A stretch of 64,000 nucleotides of DNA from Noviluteimonas caseinilytica (GCF_018406605.1 NZ_AP024545.1:310001-374000); one strand, 5' to 3'; numbered from the stretch's first letter, positions 1 through 8,500 are shown. A program made the numbers and translations. Notes: generated from the letters alone by a model not told the origin.

Positions 1-719
1 TGCTGCTCTATTACCGCGAAGGCCAGCGATCGCAGCAGGTCGCCGCGCTGCTGGGCTTGTCGGATGCGGCGGTGCGCAAGCGCCTGTCGCGCGCGCGGGA
101 AGCGCTGCGCACCGACCTGCTCGCGCGCTTCGGCGAATTCGCGCAGGGCTCGGCGCCGGCGGCGGCGTTCGCGACGATCGTGACCGGCGCATTGATGACC
201 GCCAGCCCGCCGGCCGCGGCGGCGGGCATGCTGGGCGCGGGCGCGACGGCCGTGGGTGCGAAGACGCTCGGCCAGGTGTTGCTGGGCGCCGCGGGGTCGA
301 TCGGCATCGCCGCGTTCGCCGCGCTCGCCTCGATCGCCTGGGGCCTGCGCCGCCAGTTGCGCGAAGCGATCGACGACGAAGAACGCACGGCGCTGGTGCG
401 CTCGGCGATGGTCAACGTCGGCGCGTCCATCGGTTACGTGCTGGCGCTGCTGGCCCTGGCCGCGGGGACGCGCGGCTGGGTGCTGCCGGTGCTGGTCACC
501 GCCGTGTTCATGGCGATCATCTTCTGGCAGACCGCCGTGGTGCAGCGCCGCGCGATGGCGCGCCGGCATGCGCTGGAAGCACAGCGCGATCCGGTCCTCG
601 CGGCGAAGCGCCGGCGCCGCGAACGGTGGCAGTGCCACCTCGGGATGGTGGTCGGTGCGCTGGGCGGTTTCGGCGGGCTGATCGGCGGTCTGATGGCGTC
701 GGGCCGGATTGCCTTCTAG
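1..719 (+). CDS. ECF-type sigma factor with C-terminal membrane domain (5' end outside window)
   Basis: The reading frame is already open at base 3; 238 residues are visible. The first ~35 residues are a sigma-70 region 4 helix-turn-helix ([20 protein letters not shown], then [15 protein letters not shown]), the part of an ECF sigma factor that reads the -35 element. The remainder, about 200 residues, is not sigma-like: it has four or five hydrophobic stretches with Ala/Gly-rich segments, separated by a charged stretch ([13 protein letters not shown]) and a basic one ([14 protein letters not shown]). This suggests a sigma factor anchored to the membrane by its own tail, which could replace a separate anti-sigma factor. 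Region 2 and the true start lie outside the window. No target promoter can be named. The sigma call is firm; the membrane-anchor role is inferred. Confidence 0.85.
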   Translation, partial: LLYYREGQRSQQVAALLGLSDAAVRKRLSRAREALRTDLLARFGEFAQGSAPAAAFATIVTGALMTASPPAAAAGMLGAGATAVGAKTLGQVLLGAAGSIGIAAFAALASIAWGLRRQLREAIDDEERTALVRSAMVNVGASIGYVLALLALAAGTRGWVLPVLVTAVFMAIIFWQTAVVQRRAMARRHALEAQRDPVLAAKRRRRERWQCHLGMVVGALGGFGGLIGGLMASGRIAF

Positions 720-778
720 ACGCCGTTTTGGCACTCGCGCGTGACGAACGCGCGACAAAAACGCACGCGCGCAGGCGC

Positions 779-784
779 TATGCT
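779..784 (+). promoter_or_regulatory. -10 box TATGCT of bpt, predicted leaderless start
   Basis: TATGCT ends six bases before the ATG at 791 and there is no purine-rich ribosome-binding site in between. With transcription beginning about seven bases after a -10 box, the mRNA would start at or next to the A of the ATG. No convincing -35 box is seen. Confidence 0.5.
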
Positions 785-790
785 CGCCCC

Positions 791-1540
791 ATGGGTGCCA
801 ACACTTCCCCGGAACAGGACGAGCTCCGCGTCTTCCATACCGGCGACCACGCGTGCGGGTACTGGCCCACGCGCATCGCGCGCGACCTCGTGCTCGATCC
901 GCGCGACCCGCGCATGCCCCAGCTGTATCCGATGGCGCTGGGCTGGGGCTTCCGCCGTTCCGGCGACATCGTGTATCGCCCGCATTGCCAGGGCTGCCGC
1001 GCGTGCGTCGCGGTGCGCATCCCCATCGCCGAATTCCATCCAAACCGCACGCAGCGCAAATGCCTGGCGCGCAACGCGCACGTGCAGGCGCGCATCGTCG
1101 CGGCCGAGCGCACCGACGAACAACTCGCGCTCTACCAGCGCTACCTGCGCGCCCGCCATCGCGGCGGCGGCATGGACGAACACGGCGGCATCGAGTTCGA
1201 CCAGTTCCTGATCGGCAGCTGGTCGCACGGGCGCTTCATGGAATTGCGCGAATACGACGGGCCCGGCCCCGGTCGGCTGTTGTCGGTGGCGATCACCGAT
1301 GTGGTCGACCATGCGTTGTCGGCCGTGTACACCTTCTTCGACCCGGACCTGCCGGAACGCAGCCTCGGCACGCTGTCGTTGCTGCGCCAGATCGAATGGG
1401 CGAAGCGCGATGGCCGCGACCATCTGTATCTCGGCTACTGGATCGATGGCCACGACAAGATGGATTACAAGCGGCGCTTCCGTCCGCTCGAGGCTTTCGA
1501 CGGGCGCACCTGGCAACCGATGCGCGAGGACGCGGCCTAG
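791..1540 (+). CDS. bpt: Aspartate/glutamate leucyltransferase (arginyltransferase family)
   Basis: This 249-aa cytosolic enzyme transfers leucine from Leu-tRNA to proteins with N-terminal Asp or Glu, marking them for ClpS/ClpAP degradation (bacterial N-degron pathway). The N-terminal ATE domain shows HACGYWP and the cysteine-rich [17 protein letters not shown]. The C-terminal half has the acyltransferase-like fold with [21 protein letters not shown] near the end. Length matches the Bpt family (~235-250 aa). The ATG at 791 was chosen because the family N-terminus aligns there; an upstream in-frame extension would run into the previous gene and lacks the motif. The start appears leaderless. 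The last codons overlap the stop of the convergent gene at 1537. Substrate specificity (Leu rather than Arg) is family knowledge for proteobacterial members. Confidence 0.93.
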   Translation: MGANTSPEQDELRVFHTGDHACGYWPTRIARDLVLDPRDPRMPQLYPMALGWGFRRSGDIVYRPHCQGCRACVAVRIPIAEFHPNRTQRKCLARNAHVQARIVAAERTDEQLALYQRYLRARHRGGGMDEHGGIEFDQFLIGSWSHGRFMELREYDGPGPGRLLSVAITDVVDHALSAVYTFFDPDLPERSLGTLSLLRQIEWAKRDGRDHLYLGYWIDGHDKMDYKRRFRPLEAFDGRTWQPMREDAA

Positions 1541-1962
1541 CCTTCGGGCGGCAGGTTGGCTTGCGACGTGGCGGCCGGCGCTTCGGTCTTCGCCGCGGGC
1601 GCTTCCGCCGGAGGCGGCGCCGCTTGCGCAGGCGCGTCGGTCTTCGGCGCCGAACGCGGCATCGGCGGCAACGTCATCAACGCCGGCGCGACGCGCGGAC
1701 TGAACCCGAATGCGGCGTCGCTGCGCGCGGACACGATCATCCGCACCATCTGCTGCGGCACCATCAGTTCCAGCGCGACCGAATTCCCTTCGTTGGTCGC
1801 GGCCTGGATCGTCATCTCGATCAGGGAACCGGCGGTGTCGATCTCGTGGCACAGGATGTGTTCGCCGCCCGGGCCTTCGCGCAGGTAGGGCTTGATCGCC
1901 TCGCCCAGCGCTTCGAGCGCGGCGGGGAACAGGTACACGACGTAGCCTTCGGATTCGTTCAT
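1537..1962 (-). CDS. Conserved hypothetical protein with Ala/Pro-rich tail
   Basis: A 141-aa protein of unknown function. Residues 1-65 look like a folded alpha/beta domain ([20 protein letters not shown], then [20 protein letters not shown]). Residues ~95-141 are a low-complexity tail rich in Ala, Pro, Glu and Lys ([20 protein letters not shown]). There is no signal peptide or membrane segment. The ATG at 1962 lies 7 bases after the purT stop on the same strand, so it is probably the last gene of a purT transcript. Upstream in-frame sequence would enter purT and is Arg/Pro-rich, so the shorter start is preferred. No catalytic motif is visible. Confidence 0.7.
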   Translation of the reverse strand: MNESEGYVVYLFPAALEALGEAIKPYLREGPGGEHILCHEIDTAGSLIEMTIQAATNEGNSVALELMVPQQMVRMIVSARSDAAFGFSPRVAPALMTLPPMPRSAPKTDAPAQAAPPPAEAPAAKTEAPAATSQANLPPEG

Positions 1963-1969
1963 GGGCCGA

Positions 1970-3169
1970 TTATTCCAGTGAGATCGTGATCGCGGCGGCA
2001 GCGTCGCGCGCGCGGCTGCGGGCATCCTCGATGTCGGTGCCGCGCGCGAGGGTGACGCCCACGCGGCGGTGGCCTTCGACCCGCGGCTTGCCGAACAGGC
2101 GCAGCGCGGTATCGGCTTGTTTCAACGCGTTCTCCACGCCATCGAACACGGGCACGCCATGCCCGACGGCCAGCATCGCGCACGACGCGGTGGGGCCAAG
2201 CTGGCGGATGGCGGGGATCGGCAGGCCGAGGATGGCGCGCGCATGCAGGGCGAACTGGCTGAGATCCTGCGAGGCGAGCGTGACCAGGCCGGTGTCGTGC
2301 GGACGCGGCGAGACTTCGGAGAACCACACCTCGTCGCCGCGCACGAACAGCTCGACGCCGAACACGCCCCAGCCGCCGAGGTCGTCGGTGACCGCGCGTG
2401 CGATGTCCTGCGCGCGCTCGAGTGCACGCTGCGACATCGCCTGCGGCTGCCAGCTTTCGCGATAGTCGCCATCGCGCTGCAGGTGCCCGATGGGTTCGCA
2501 GAACGCGGTGCCCGCGGCGTGGCGCACGGTGAGCAGCGTGATCTCGTATTCGAAATCGATGAAGCCTTCGACGATCACGCGGCCGGCGCCTGCACGGCCG
2601 CCCGTCTGCGCGTAGTCCCACGCCGGCCGGATGTCGGCGTCGCTGCGCAACGTGCTCTGCCCCTTGCCGGACGACGACATCACCGGCTTCACCACGCACG
2701 GCAAACCGACGGCGCGCACGGCGTCGGCGTAATCCTCGAACGTATCGACGAAGCGATACGGCGACGTCGGCAATCCGAGCGTTTCCGCGGCTAGGCGGCG
2801 GATGCCTTCGCGATCCATCGTCAATCGCGCGGCGCGTGCGGTGGGAATGACCCGCAGCCCACCACGCGCACCGTTCGCGGCTTCGCGTTCGATCTCCACC
2901 AGCGTGGCGGTGTGGATCGCTTCGATCTCGGGCACCACGATGTGCGGTTGCTCTTTTTCGATCAGCGCGCGGATCGCGGCGCCGTCGAGCATGTCGAGCA
3001 CGTGGGCGCGATGCGAGACCTGCATCGCCGGGGCGTTGGCGTAGCGATCGGCGGCGATCACTTCCACGCCGAAGCGTTGCAGTTCCAGCGCGACTTCCTT
3101 GCCCAGCTCGCCCGAGCCCAGGAGCAACACGCGCGTGGCGGATGGCGACAACGGCGTTCCCAGGCGCAT
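1970..3169 (-). CDS. purT: Formate-dependent phosphoribosylglycinamide formyltransferase
   Basis: PurT (399 aa, near the ~392 aa of E. coli) makes formyl-GAR from GAR, formate and ATP, the folate-independent route for the third step of purine synthesis. The N-terminal pre-ATP-grasp domain has [20 protein letters not shown]. The ATP-grasp core shows [16 protein letters not shown], the loop SSGKGQS binding ATP, and the metal-binding [23 protein letters not shown]. The C-terminus [15 protein letters not shown] is also family-typical. The ATG at 3169 follows a weak GAGAG site; a TACACT -10 box at 3200-3205 (minus strand) would give a leader of about 25 bases. The gene is divergent from the lipoprotein at 3235. 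Confidence 0.96.
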   Translation of the reverse strand: MRLGTPLSPSATRVLLLGSGELGKEVALELQRFGVEVIAADRYANAPAMQVSHRAHVLDMLDGAAIRALIEKEQPHIVVPEIEAIHTATLVEIEREAANGARGGLRVIPTARAARLTMDREGIRRLAAETLGLPTSPYRFVDTFEDYADAVRAVGLPCVVKPVMSSSGKGQSTLRSDADIRPAWDYAQTGGRAGAGRVIVEGFIDFEYEITLLTVRHAAGTAFCEPIGHLQRDGDYRESWQPQAMSQRALERAQDIARAVTDDLGGWGVFGVELFVRGDEVWFSEVSPRPHDTGLVTLASQDLSQFALHARAILGLPIPAIRQLGPTASCAMLAVGHGVPVFDGVENALKQADTALRLFGKPRVEGHRRVGVTLARGTDIEDARSRARDAAAAITISLE

Positions 3170-3234
3170 GCACAACTCTCGGCGATCGGCAGGGCGCGTA
3201 GTGTACCCGCGCGGCCCGTGCGATCCTGTGGCGC

Positions 3235-4140
3235 ATGCGCCTGCTGCCTGCCCTGTCCGCCTTCGCATTGACGTGCATGCTCGCCGCCTGCGGGGGCGAC
3301 GCGAAGCAACCGCGGCTGTCCGGCGTGCTGCTCGACGGCACGCTGGATGAAACCAGCGGTCTTGCCGCATCGGGGCGGTTCAAGGACACGTTCTGGCTGT
3401 TGCAGGACGGCGGCAATCCGGCGCAACTGCACGCGGTGTCGCGGCGCGGCACGCGCAAGGCCACCGTCACGATCAGCGGCGTGCACAACACCGATTGGGA
3501 AGACCTCGCCGCGTTCGCCTGGGAAGGCAAGCGCTACCTGCTGATCGCCGACACCGGCGACAACGGCGGCCTGCGCCGCTCACTGCAGTTGCACGTGGTG
3601 CCCGAGCCCGATCGCCTCGTCGACGGCGCGACGCTCAAGCCCGCGTGGTCCATCGCGTTCAAGTGGCCCGACGGCCCGCGCGATTGCGAAGCGGTGACCG
3701 TCGACGCGGCGACCGGCACGGTGTTGCTGGTGTCGAAGAAGCGCAATCCGCCCGAACTGTTCGCGTTGCCACTGCGCCCCGGCCGCGGCCTCGTCGTGGC
3801 GCGTCGCATCGCATTGCTCACGCCGCCGCCCGCCGCGCCGGACGGCCCCAAAGCCACCGACGCCGACAAACGTCGCACGGCCCTCGGCCGCCAGGTCACC
3901 GCGGCGGATCTCTCGCCCGACGACCGCACGCTCGCGATCCTCACCTACGACCGCCTCTGGCTCTATCCCCGCGCCGCCCATCAATCGTGGGCGCAGGCCG
4001 TGGGGCATGCGCCGCGCACCGAGCCGCTGCCGTGGCTGCACCAGGCCGAAGCGCTGGCGTGGATGCCCGACGGCAAGGGCCTGCTGGCGACCGGCGAGTT
4101 CAGCCCGGCGCCCCTGGTCTACCTGCCCGCGGATCCCTGA
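3235..4140 (+). CDS. Lipoprotein of unknown function, probable beta-propeller
   Basis: A 301-aa predicted lipoprotein: residues 1-19 form a signal peptide ending in the lipobox LAAC, with the acylated Cys at 19 followed by GGD. The mature part has repeated strand-rich segments ([63 protein letters not shown]) that resemble blades of an esterase- or phytase-like beta-propeller, with Asp-rich turns that could bind calcium. The DWEDLAAF segment is common in such secreted hydrolase-like proteins. No catalytic residues can be assigned, so no activity is claimed. It is divergent from purT with a 65-base gap, and no downstream partner is evident. Confidence 0.8.
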   Translation: MRLLPALSAFALTCMLAACGGDAKQPRLSGVLLDGTLDETSGLAASGRFKDTFWLLQDGGNPAQLHAVSRRGTRKATVTISGVHNTDWEDLAAFAWEGKRYLLIADTGDNGGLRRSLQLHVVPEPDRLVDGATLKPAWSIAFKWPDGPRDCEAVTVDAATGTVLLVSKKRNPPELFALPLRPGRGLVVARRIALLTPPPAAPDGPKATDADKRRTALGRQVTAADLSPDDRTLAILTYDRLWLYPRAAHQSWAQAVGHAPRTEPLPWLHQAEALAWMPDGKGLLATGEFSPAPLVYLPADP

Positions 4141-4175
4141 TCCCGCTGCCGCTCGTCGGCCTCCGCTTGCGAGGT

Positions 4176-4194
4176 TGATATCAGAGTGATATCA
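4176..4194. promoter_or_regulatory. Symmetric double operator TGATATCA-GAG-TGATATCA
   Basis: Two copies of the 8-bp palindrome TGATATCA begin at 4176 and 4187, exactly 11 bases apart (one helical turn). Except for the central GAG, the 19-bp site is its own reverse complement. It ends 38 bases before the start of the SPFH operon. Eight-base palindromes at one-turn spacing suit a ribbon-helix-helix dimer pair of the Arc/MetJ type, and the operon encodes such a protein at 5188. Binding is inferred. Confidence 0.6.
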
Positions 4195-4232
4195 CATCGC
4201 TCGCGCCCCATCCCGGGGCGGAGAGACCTTCG

Positions 4233-5096
4233 ATGAAAGAGAACCCCATCCGTTCGGCCCCCGGCATCCCGATGCTCCTCGGCTTGTTCCTGGTCCTGCT
4301 GTTCGGCGCTTACCTGATCCTCAACGGCATCCGCATGGGCGCCCCGACCTTCATCGTCGGCGGGCTGCTGATCAACGTGGTCGCGTTCGTGTCGCTGTTC
4401 GGCCTGTACATGGTCGAGCCCAACCAGACCGCGGTGCTGAGCCTGTTCGGCAAGTACGTGGGCACGGTGCGCGACAACGGCCTGCGCTGGAACAACCCCT
4501 TCTTCGCCAAGAAGAAAGTCAGCGGGCGCGTGCGCAACTTCGAGAGCGGCAAGCTCAAGGTCAACGAACTGGACGGCAGCCCGATCGAGATCGCCGCCGT
4601 CATCGTGTGGCAGGTCGTCGATTCGGCCGAAGCCGTGTACAACGTCGACGACTACGAAACCTTCGTGCACATCCAGACCGAATCGGCCCTGCGCGCGATG
4701 GCCACCAGCTATCCCTACGACCAGCACGAAGAAGGCCAGCTCGCGCTGCGCAGCCACGCCGCGGAAATCAGCAAGCACCTGGCGCAGGAACTCACCGAAC
4801 GCCTCGCCGACGCCGGCGTCGCCGTGCTCGACGCACGCATCAGCCACCTGGCCTACGCGCCGGAAATCGCACAGGCGATGCTGCAGCGCCAGCAGGCCAA
4901 CGCGATCATCGCCGCGCGCACGCGCATCGTCGCCGGCGCCGTGGGCATGGTCGAAATGGCGCTCGCCGAGCTGCAGAAGAACGGCGTGGTGCACCTGGAC
5001 GAAGAGCGCAAGGCGCAGATGGTCAGCAACCTGCTGGTCGTGCTGTGCGGCGAGCGCTCGACGCAGCCGATCGTCAATGCCGGCACGTTGTACTAA
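4233..5096 (+). CDS. SPFH/Band 7/prohibitin-domain membrane protein
   Basis: A 287-aa membrane scaffold protein. Two hydrophobic segments lie at residues ~12-31 and ~38-58, then a cytoplasmic or periplasmic SPFH domain ([47 protein letters not shown]) and an Ala/Glu-rich helical region typical of oligomerising SPFH proteins ([37 protein letters not shown]). SPFH proteins form rings that organise membrane domains or regulate proteases; the specific partner here is unknown. The ATG at 4233 is preceded by GGAGAGA. It is the first gene of a tight operon with the 24-aa peptide, the RHH protein and DUF4177, downstream of the TGATATCA double operator. It is distinct from hflK/hflC, which are at 46-48 kb. 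Confidence 0.9.
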   Translation: MKENPIRSAPGIPMLLGLFLVLLFGAYLILNGIRMGAPTFIVGGLLINVVAFVSLFGLYMVEPNQTAVLSLFGKYVGTVRDNGLRWNNPFFAKKKVSGRVRNFESGKLKVNELDGSPIEIAAVIVWQVVDSAEAVYNVDDYETFVHIQTESALRAMATSYPYDQHEEGQLALRSHAAEISKHLAQELTERLADAGVAVLDARISHLAYAPEIAQAMLQRQQANAIIAARTRIVAGAVGMVEMALAELQKNGVVHLDEERKAQMVSNLLVVLCGERSTQPIVNAGTLY

Positions 5097-5111
5097 TCGA
5101 AGGACACTGAA

Positions 5112-5186
5112 ATGACTGCAATCCTGATCATCGTGGTCGTCGCCGCCGCCGGCACGTACTACCTGCGCCGCAAGCGTCGCGGCTGA
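5112..5186 (+). CDS. 24-aa single-span membrane peptide in the SPFH operon
   Basis: A very short gene beginning MTAILIIVVVAAAGTYYLRR and ending KRRG. It has one hydrophobic helix (residues ~3-17) followed by a strongly basic tail, so the C-terminus should face the cytoplasm. A site resembling AAGGAC lies 7-13 bases before the ATG. The gene sits 15 bases after the SPFH stop, and its own stop is one base before the next ATG, so it fills the operon exactly. It may be a small subunit or regulator of the SPFH protein. The evidence is its position and composition only. Confidence 0.6.
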   Translation: MTAILIIVVVAAAGTYYLRRKRRG

Positions 5187-5187
5187 G

Positions 5188-5373
5188 ATGGCGGAGAAGA
5201 AAGCCTATCCGCTGCGCATCAACGCCGACGTGCTCGGCGCCGCGCAGCGGTGGGCGGACGATGAGTTGCGATCGTTGAACGCGCAGATCGAATACGTGCT
5301 GCGCGATGCCTTGCGCAAGGCGGGGCGCCTCCCGGCGCCGCCGCCGGAACCGGAGAACGAAGATGGCGAGTGA
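5188..5373 (+). CDS. Arc-family ribbon-helix-helix DNA-binding protein
   Basis: A 61-aa protein with the Arc/MetJ ribbon-helix-helix plan: a short strand (AYPLRINADVL), helix A (GAAQRWADDE), the turn, and helix B (SLNAQIEYVLRDALRKAG), followed by a Pro/Glu-rich tail. The LNAQIEYVLRDALR segment is the hallmark of Arc-like repressors that bind as dimers of dimers. It lies in the operon whose leader carries two TGATATCA palindromes 11 bases apart, so autoregulation is likely. No toxin partner is present, so an antitoxin role is less likely. Its last 11 bases overlap the DUF4177 gene, indicating translational coupling. Confidence 0.82.
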   Translation: MAEKKAYPLRINADVLGAAQRWADDELRSLNAQIEYVLRDALRKAGRLPAPPPEPENEDGE

Positions 5374-5539
5374 TCGCTGGAGTTACCAGGTGGTGGAGGT
5401 GAAGGCCTTCTTCGGCACGAAGCCGGAGATGGTGCAGGAACGCCTCACCCAACTGGGCCTGCAGGGCTGGGAACTGGTGGCGGTGTTGCAGACGCACCCG
5501 TTCAAGCCCGTGCAGCTGTATCTCAAGAAACCGCTGTAA
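5363..5539 (+). CDS. DUF4177 domain protein
   Basis: A 58-aa cytosolic protein that is almost entirely a DUF4177 domain: WSYQVVEVKAFFGTKPEMVQ, then LTQLGLQGWELVAVLQ and a C-terminal strand. The GLQGWELVAV segment is the family signature. Function is not established for the family. The ATG at 5363 falls inside the end of the RHH gene (11-base overlap), so the two are translated together. The domain often accompanies small regulatory or membrane genes, which fits this operon, but no biochemical role can be claimed. Confidence 0.8.
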   Translation: MASDRWSYQVVEVKAFFGTKPEMVQERLTQLGLQGWELVAVLQTHPFKPVQLYLKKPL

Positions 5540-5569
5540 CGCGCCCATTACAAGCCGGAGCCCATCGCC

Positions 5570-5764
5570 ATGATGAACGCCTCGCATCGCACCTACGCCA
5601 CCGCTTCGGCCACCATCTTCGCGCTGGTGGCGCTGTTCCAGGCCTTTCGCGCCGTCGCCGCCCTGCCCGTCTCGATCGATGGCCGTGCCGTCCCGGTCGT
5701 CGCATCGTGGGTCGTTGCCGTGCTTGCGGCTGCATTGGCCGTCTGGGGCTGGCGCTCACGCTGA
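5570..5764 (+). CDS. Small two-span membrane protein
   Basis: A 64-aa protein with hydrophobic segments at residues ~12-32 (ASATIFALVALFQAFRAVAA) and ~40-60 (PVVASWVVAVLAAALAVWGW), joined by a short loop, and a WRSR terminus. It starts 30 bases after DUF4177 with a GGAG site in front (cggagcccatcgcc), so it could be the last member of the SPFH operon or a separate unit. No family was recognised. Confidence 0.6.
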   Translation: MMNASHRTYATASATIFALVALFQAFRAVAALPVSIDGRAVPVVASWVVAVLAAALAVWGWRSR

Positions 5765-5773
5765 GCGCATCGG

Positions 5774-5779
5774 TACCCT
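5774..5779 (+). promoter_or_regulatory. -10 box TACCCT of the VanY-like gene, predicted leaderless start
   Basis: TACCCT fits TAnnnT and ends six bases before the ATG at 5786, with only TGGCGC between and no ribosome-binding site. The spacing is the same as in front of bpt. Confidence 0.45.
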
Positions 5780-5785
5780 TGGCGC

Positions 5786-6589
5786 ATGCGCAGCGTCGCC
5801 AGGGTCCTGATCAACACGCCCGACATCGAGCTCTGGCCCGGCGGGTTGCTGCGTGCGCGCAGCAACCACGACCAGCGGATCCTGTCGCGCGCCACGCGCG
5901 TGTTGCGCCGCAAGTCCGACGGCCGCTATCTCGCCGCCGAGGTGCCCGAAGGCCTGATGCCGCTGGTGCACGCGCTGCATCGCGAACCGGGCCTGGACGA
6001 CGCGCTCGACGCACTCGACACCCACGCCGCCTCGCACGCGCATCCCGGCGTGGATCGCGTGCACACGTTGCCGCTGTCCCGCTTGCGCGAGCACCTCGAT
6101 GCGCTCGGCCTGGATGATGCGTACGGCGAACGCACCGGCCTGCCCCTCGTCGCCGAACCGGAATTGCTCGGCTTCGCCGGCTTCGATCGGTATCGCCGCC
6201 CGTTGTGGCTGCTGCCCGGCGCCGCGCGCGCGTGGCAGCACATGCAGGCCGACGCGATGCGCAACGACATCGTGCTCGAGGCGATCAGCGGGTATCGCAG
6301 CCACGATTACCAGCTCGGCATCTTCGAACGGAAACGCGCGCGCGGGCAGACGGTGGACGAGATCCTCACCGTCAACGCCGCGCCCGGCTACAGCGAACAC
6401 CACGGCGGCCGCGCGCTCGACATCGGCACGCCCGGCGAGCCTCCGGCGGAGGAATCGTTCGAAACCACGCGCGCGTTCGCGTGGTTGCAGGACAACGCCG
6501 GCGGACACGGGTTCACGATGAGCTATCCGCGCGACAACCCGCACGGCATCGTCTACGAGCCCTGGCATTGGTGCTGGCGTGGGGCTTGA
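5786..6589 (+). CDS. VanY-type D-alanyl-D-alanine carboxypeptidase (M15B) with N-terminal extension
   Basis: The C-terminal ~115 residues of this 267-aa protein form a zinc D,D-carboxypeptidase domain: SGYRSHDYQLGIF (167-179), SEHHGGRALDIG (203-214, with H205 and D212 in the S-x-H-xx-G-x-A-x-D motif) and YEPWHW (257-262, third zinc ligand H261). Such enzymes trim the terminal D-Ala from peptidoglycan stem peptides. The N-terminal ~140 residues are of unknown type and there is no clear signal peptide. The start appears leaderless. Its last 11 bases overlap the acyltransferase at 6579. A cytoplasmic recycling role or export by an unrecognised route are both possible. Confidence 0.85.
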   Translation: MRSVARVLINTPDIELWPGGLLRARSNHDQRILSRATRVLRRKSDGRYLAAEVPEGLMPLVHALHREPGLDDALDALDTHAASHAHPGVDRVHTLPLSRLREHLDALGLDDAYGERTGLPLVAEPELLGFAGFDRYRRPLWLLPGAARAWQHMQADAMRNDIVLEAISGYRSHDYQLGIFERKRARGQTVDEILTVNAAPGYSEHHGGRALDIGTPGEPPAEESFETTRAFAWLQDNAGGHGFTMSYPRDNPHGIVYEPWHWCWRGA

Positions 6590-7640
6590 GTCGACGCGCA
6601 CGCTCGGGCAGGCGTGGGAGGGCGGGAAAAACCATTTCAACCTGATCCGCCTCGTCGCGGCGTGGCTGGTCATCTACGGCCATGCGTGGGCGATCACCGG
6701 TGCGCCCGGCGGCGATGTCGTCGCGCAACTGACGCAGGTCAAGTTCGCCGGCGCGCTGGCCGTGGACATGTTCTTCGTGATCAGCGGCTTCCTGATCGCC
6801 GCCAGCCTGCAGCGCAACACCGTGCGCGGTTACCTCGGCTCGCGCGCGTTGCGCATCCTGCCGGCGCTGGTGGTGTGCGTGGCGGTGACGGTGTTCGTGC
6901 TCGGGCCGCTGCTGACGACCTCGCACGAGTACTGGTCCGCACAGACGTGGCGTTACGCGTGGTCGAACGCGAGCCTGTGGCGCGCGGAATACCAGTTGCC
7001 CGGCGTGTTCGCGGGCCAGCCTTCGGACGTGGTGAACGGCTCGCTGTGGACGTTGCCGATCGAAGCGCGCCTGTACCTGGCGCTGCTGGGCGCGTCGTTG
7101 TGCGGAATGCTCGTGGTGCGGCGCTACGTCGTTGCCTGGGTGGCGTTGCTCGCGGCGATCGTGGCCTTCGCGCTCTGGCGCGCGCCGCTGCCGGAATGGC
7201 TCGCGAACGACCTGTGGTGCTTGGCGTGCTTCACCACCGGCACCGTGTTGTGGTTGTTGCGCGATCGCGTGCGCGTGTCGTGGATCCCGGTCGTCGTGTT
7301 GCTGGTGCTCGCGGCGGTGCTGCGCGGGACGCCGTGGTTCGTCGCGCCCTACTTCGGGCTCGTGACGTACGGGACGTTGTGGCTGGCGTTCGTGCCGCGC
7401 GGGCCGCGCATCGCGCACCACGATCTGTCGTACGGCTTGTATCTCTACGGATGGCCCGCGGCGCAGGTGGTGCAGCATGTATCGCCGGGCGGACCGTTGC
7501 ACAACGTCGTGTTCGGCAGCCTGCTGGCGTTCGCGTGCGCGGCGGCGTCGTGGTTCCTGGTCGAACGGCCGGCGTTGCACCTGAAGCGACGCTTCGGGAC
7601 ACGGACGCCGGTGGCGTCGCCGGTGGGGGCGAACGCCTGA
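6579..7640 (+). CDS. Acyltransferase 3 family membrane protein
   Basis: A 353-aa integral membrane acyltransferase of the OafA/acyltransferase-3 type with about 10 hydrophobic spans. The N-terminal motif NHFNLIRLVAAWLVIYGHAW holds the conserved R and the catalytic-site H; FFVISGFLIAAS and LRILPALVV are also family signatures. These enzymes move acetyl or other acyl groups from the cytosol to surface glycans. The substrate is not known; the 11-base overlap with the upstream VanY-like gene suggests that both act on the cell envelope. The ATG at 6579 lies within the preceding gene. Confidence 0.88.
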   Translation: MGLESTRTLGQAWEGGKNHFNLIRLVAAWLVIYGHAWAITGAPGGDVVAQLTQVKFAGALAVDMFFVISGFLIAASLQRNTVRGYLGSRALRILPALVVCVAVTVFVLGPLLTTSHEYWSAQTWRYAWSNASLWRAEYQLPGVFAGQPSDVVNGSLWTLPIEARLYLALLGASLCGMLVVRRYVVAWVALLAAIVAFALWRAPLPEWLANDLWCLACFTTGTVLWLLRDRVRVSWIPVVVLLVLAAVLRGTPWFVAPYFGLVTYGTLWLAFVPRGPRIAHHDLSYGLYLYGWPAAQVVQHVSPGGPLHNVVFGSLLAFACAAASWFLVERPALHLKRRFGTRTPVASPVGANA

Positions 7641-7643
7641 TCC

Positions 7644-8498
7644 TCAGCGCGGCGCGCTGCGAAAGCGCACGAGGCCGCGTCGCATTTCCATGGCAGCGGC
7701 AATCGCGGCGGGGGACATGCGGCTTCGCATCGCCTGCTCCAGGGTCACGCCGCGTGCGCAGCCTTGCATGCAAAGCATCGCGGTCAACAACGATTGGTTT
7801 CCGCAGGCGTTGAGCGCGCGGCAACGGATCGGCACAACGGCGAGCTCGAACGCCTCCATGCGCTCGCCGTCGCTCAGGTGTTGCGGGATCGCGACGGGGA
7901 ACTTGCCGCTCCGGAACAGTTGGTTGCTGGCCGGCGTCAACTGGGCCGACGTGACCGCAGTGCGCAGGTCATCCAATGCGAGCGCATCCGCGATCGGCTC
8001 GCCCATCTCGCGCGCGAACATCACGTCGGGCGCCATCCCGCGGAGGAATGGCGTGTACTTCTTTTCGTCGTATCCCGTGCACGCGCGGAGGACGTAATCG
8101 ATCGCCCAGGCACGATTGTGATCGAGTCGTTCCGGCTGGTCGGCGAGTCGCTTGGCAATGCCGCACGCCATGAATGCGTATGCCTCCATGTCGTACACGA
8201 GCCAGGCGTCGGCGCCGTGTGCGGCGATCGCCGCGTCGAGGCTCTCGGTAAGGCGCAAGTCGCGGCCACCCAACCCGCCGCCATCCACGACGGCCACGGG
8301 CAGCGCGTCCATCGATGAAAACGCGTCGGGCAACGTGCTGCCGATCATCGCGGCGCGGCGAGGCAGGGGCGCGTCAGATGCCACGGCCGCATCCACCCGC
8401 GACGGCAGGACCTGCGGTGCGGGGCGCTGCCACCAGGCCACCACGCACGACAAGCCGAGCGCCGCTGCAATCAACAACCACGTCCTTGCGTGCCGCAT
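7644..8498 (-). CDS. Secreted or membrane-anchored hypothetical protein
   Basis: A 284-aa protein of unknown function. It begins with an N-terminal hydrophobic helix (TWLLIAAALGLSCVVAWW, residues ~6-23) that may be a signal anchor. The body is alpha-helical and has six or more cysteines in its second half (YVLRACTGYDEKKYTPFLRG; IRCRALNACGNQSLLTAMLC; GCARGVTLEQAM), suggesting a disulphide-bonded periplasmic protein. The ATG at 8498 is preferred because AGGGA lies five bases upstream; an alternative ATG at 8504 overlaps the stop of the glycosylase gene by four bases. It is the last gene of the leftward run from 10673. Confidence 0.75.
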   Translation of the reverse strand: MRHARTWLLIAAALGLSCVVAWWQRPAPQVLPSRVDAAVASDAPLPRRAAMIGSTLPDAFSSMDALPVAVVDGGGLGGRDLRLTESLDAAIAAHGADAWLVYDMEAYAFMACGIAKRLADQPERLDHNRAWAIDYVLRACTGYDEKKYTPFLRGMAPDVMFAREMGEPIADALALDDLRTAVTSAQLTPASNQLFRSGKFPVAIPQHLSDGERMEAFELAVVPIRCRALNACGNQSLLTAMLCMQGCARGVTLEQAMRSRMSPAAIAAAMEMRRGLVRFRSAPR

Positions 8499-8500
8499 GG

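Noticed and set aside
5188..5539. Toxin-antitoxin reading of the RHH gene and DUF4177
   Set aside because: DUF4177 has no toxin motif (no RelE, PIN or MazF pattern) and the genes sit inside an SPFH operon with its own operator.
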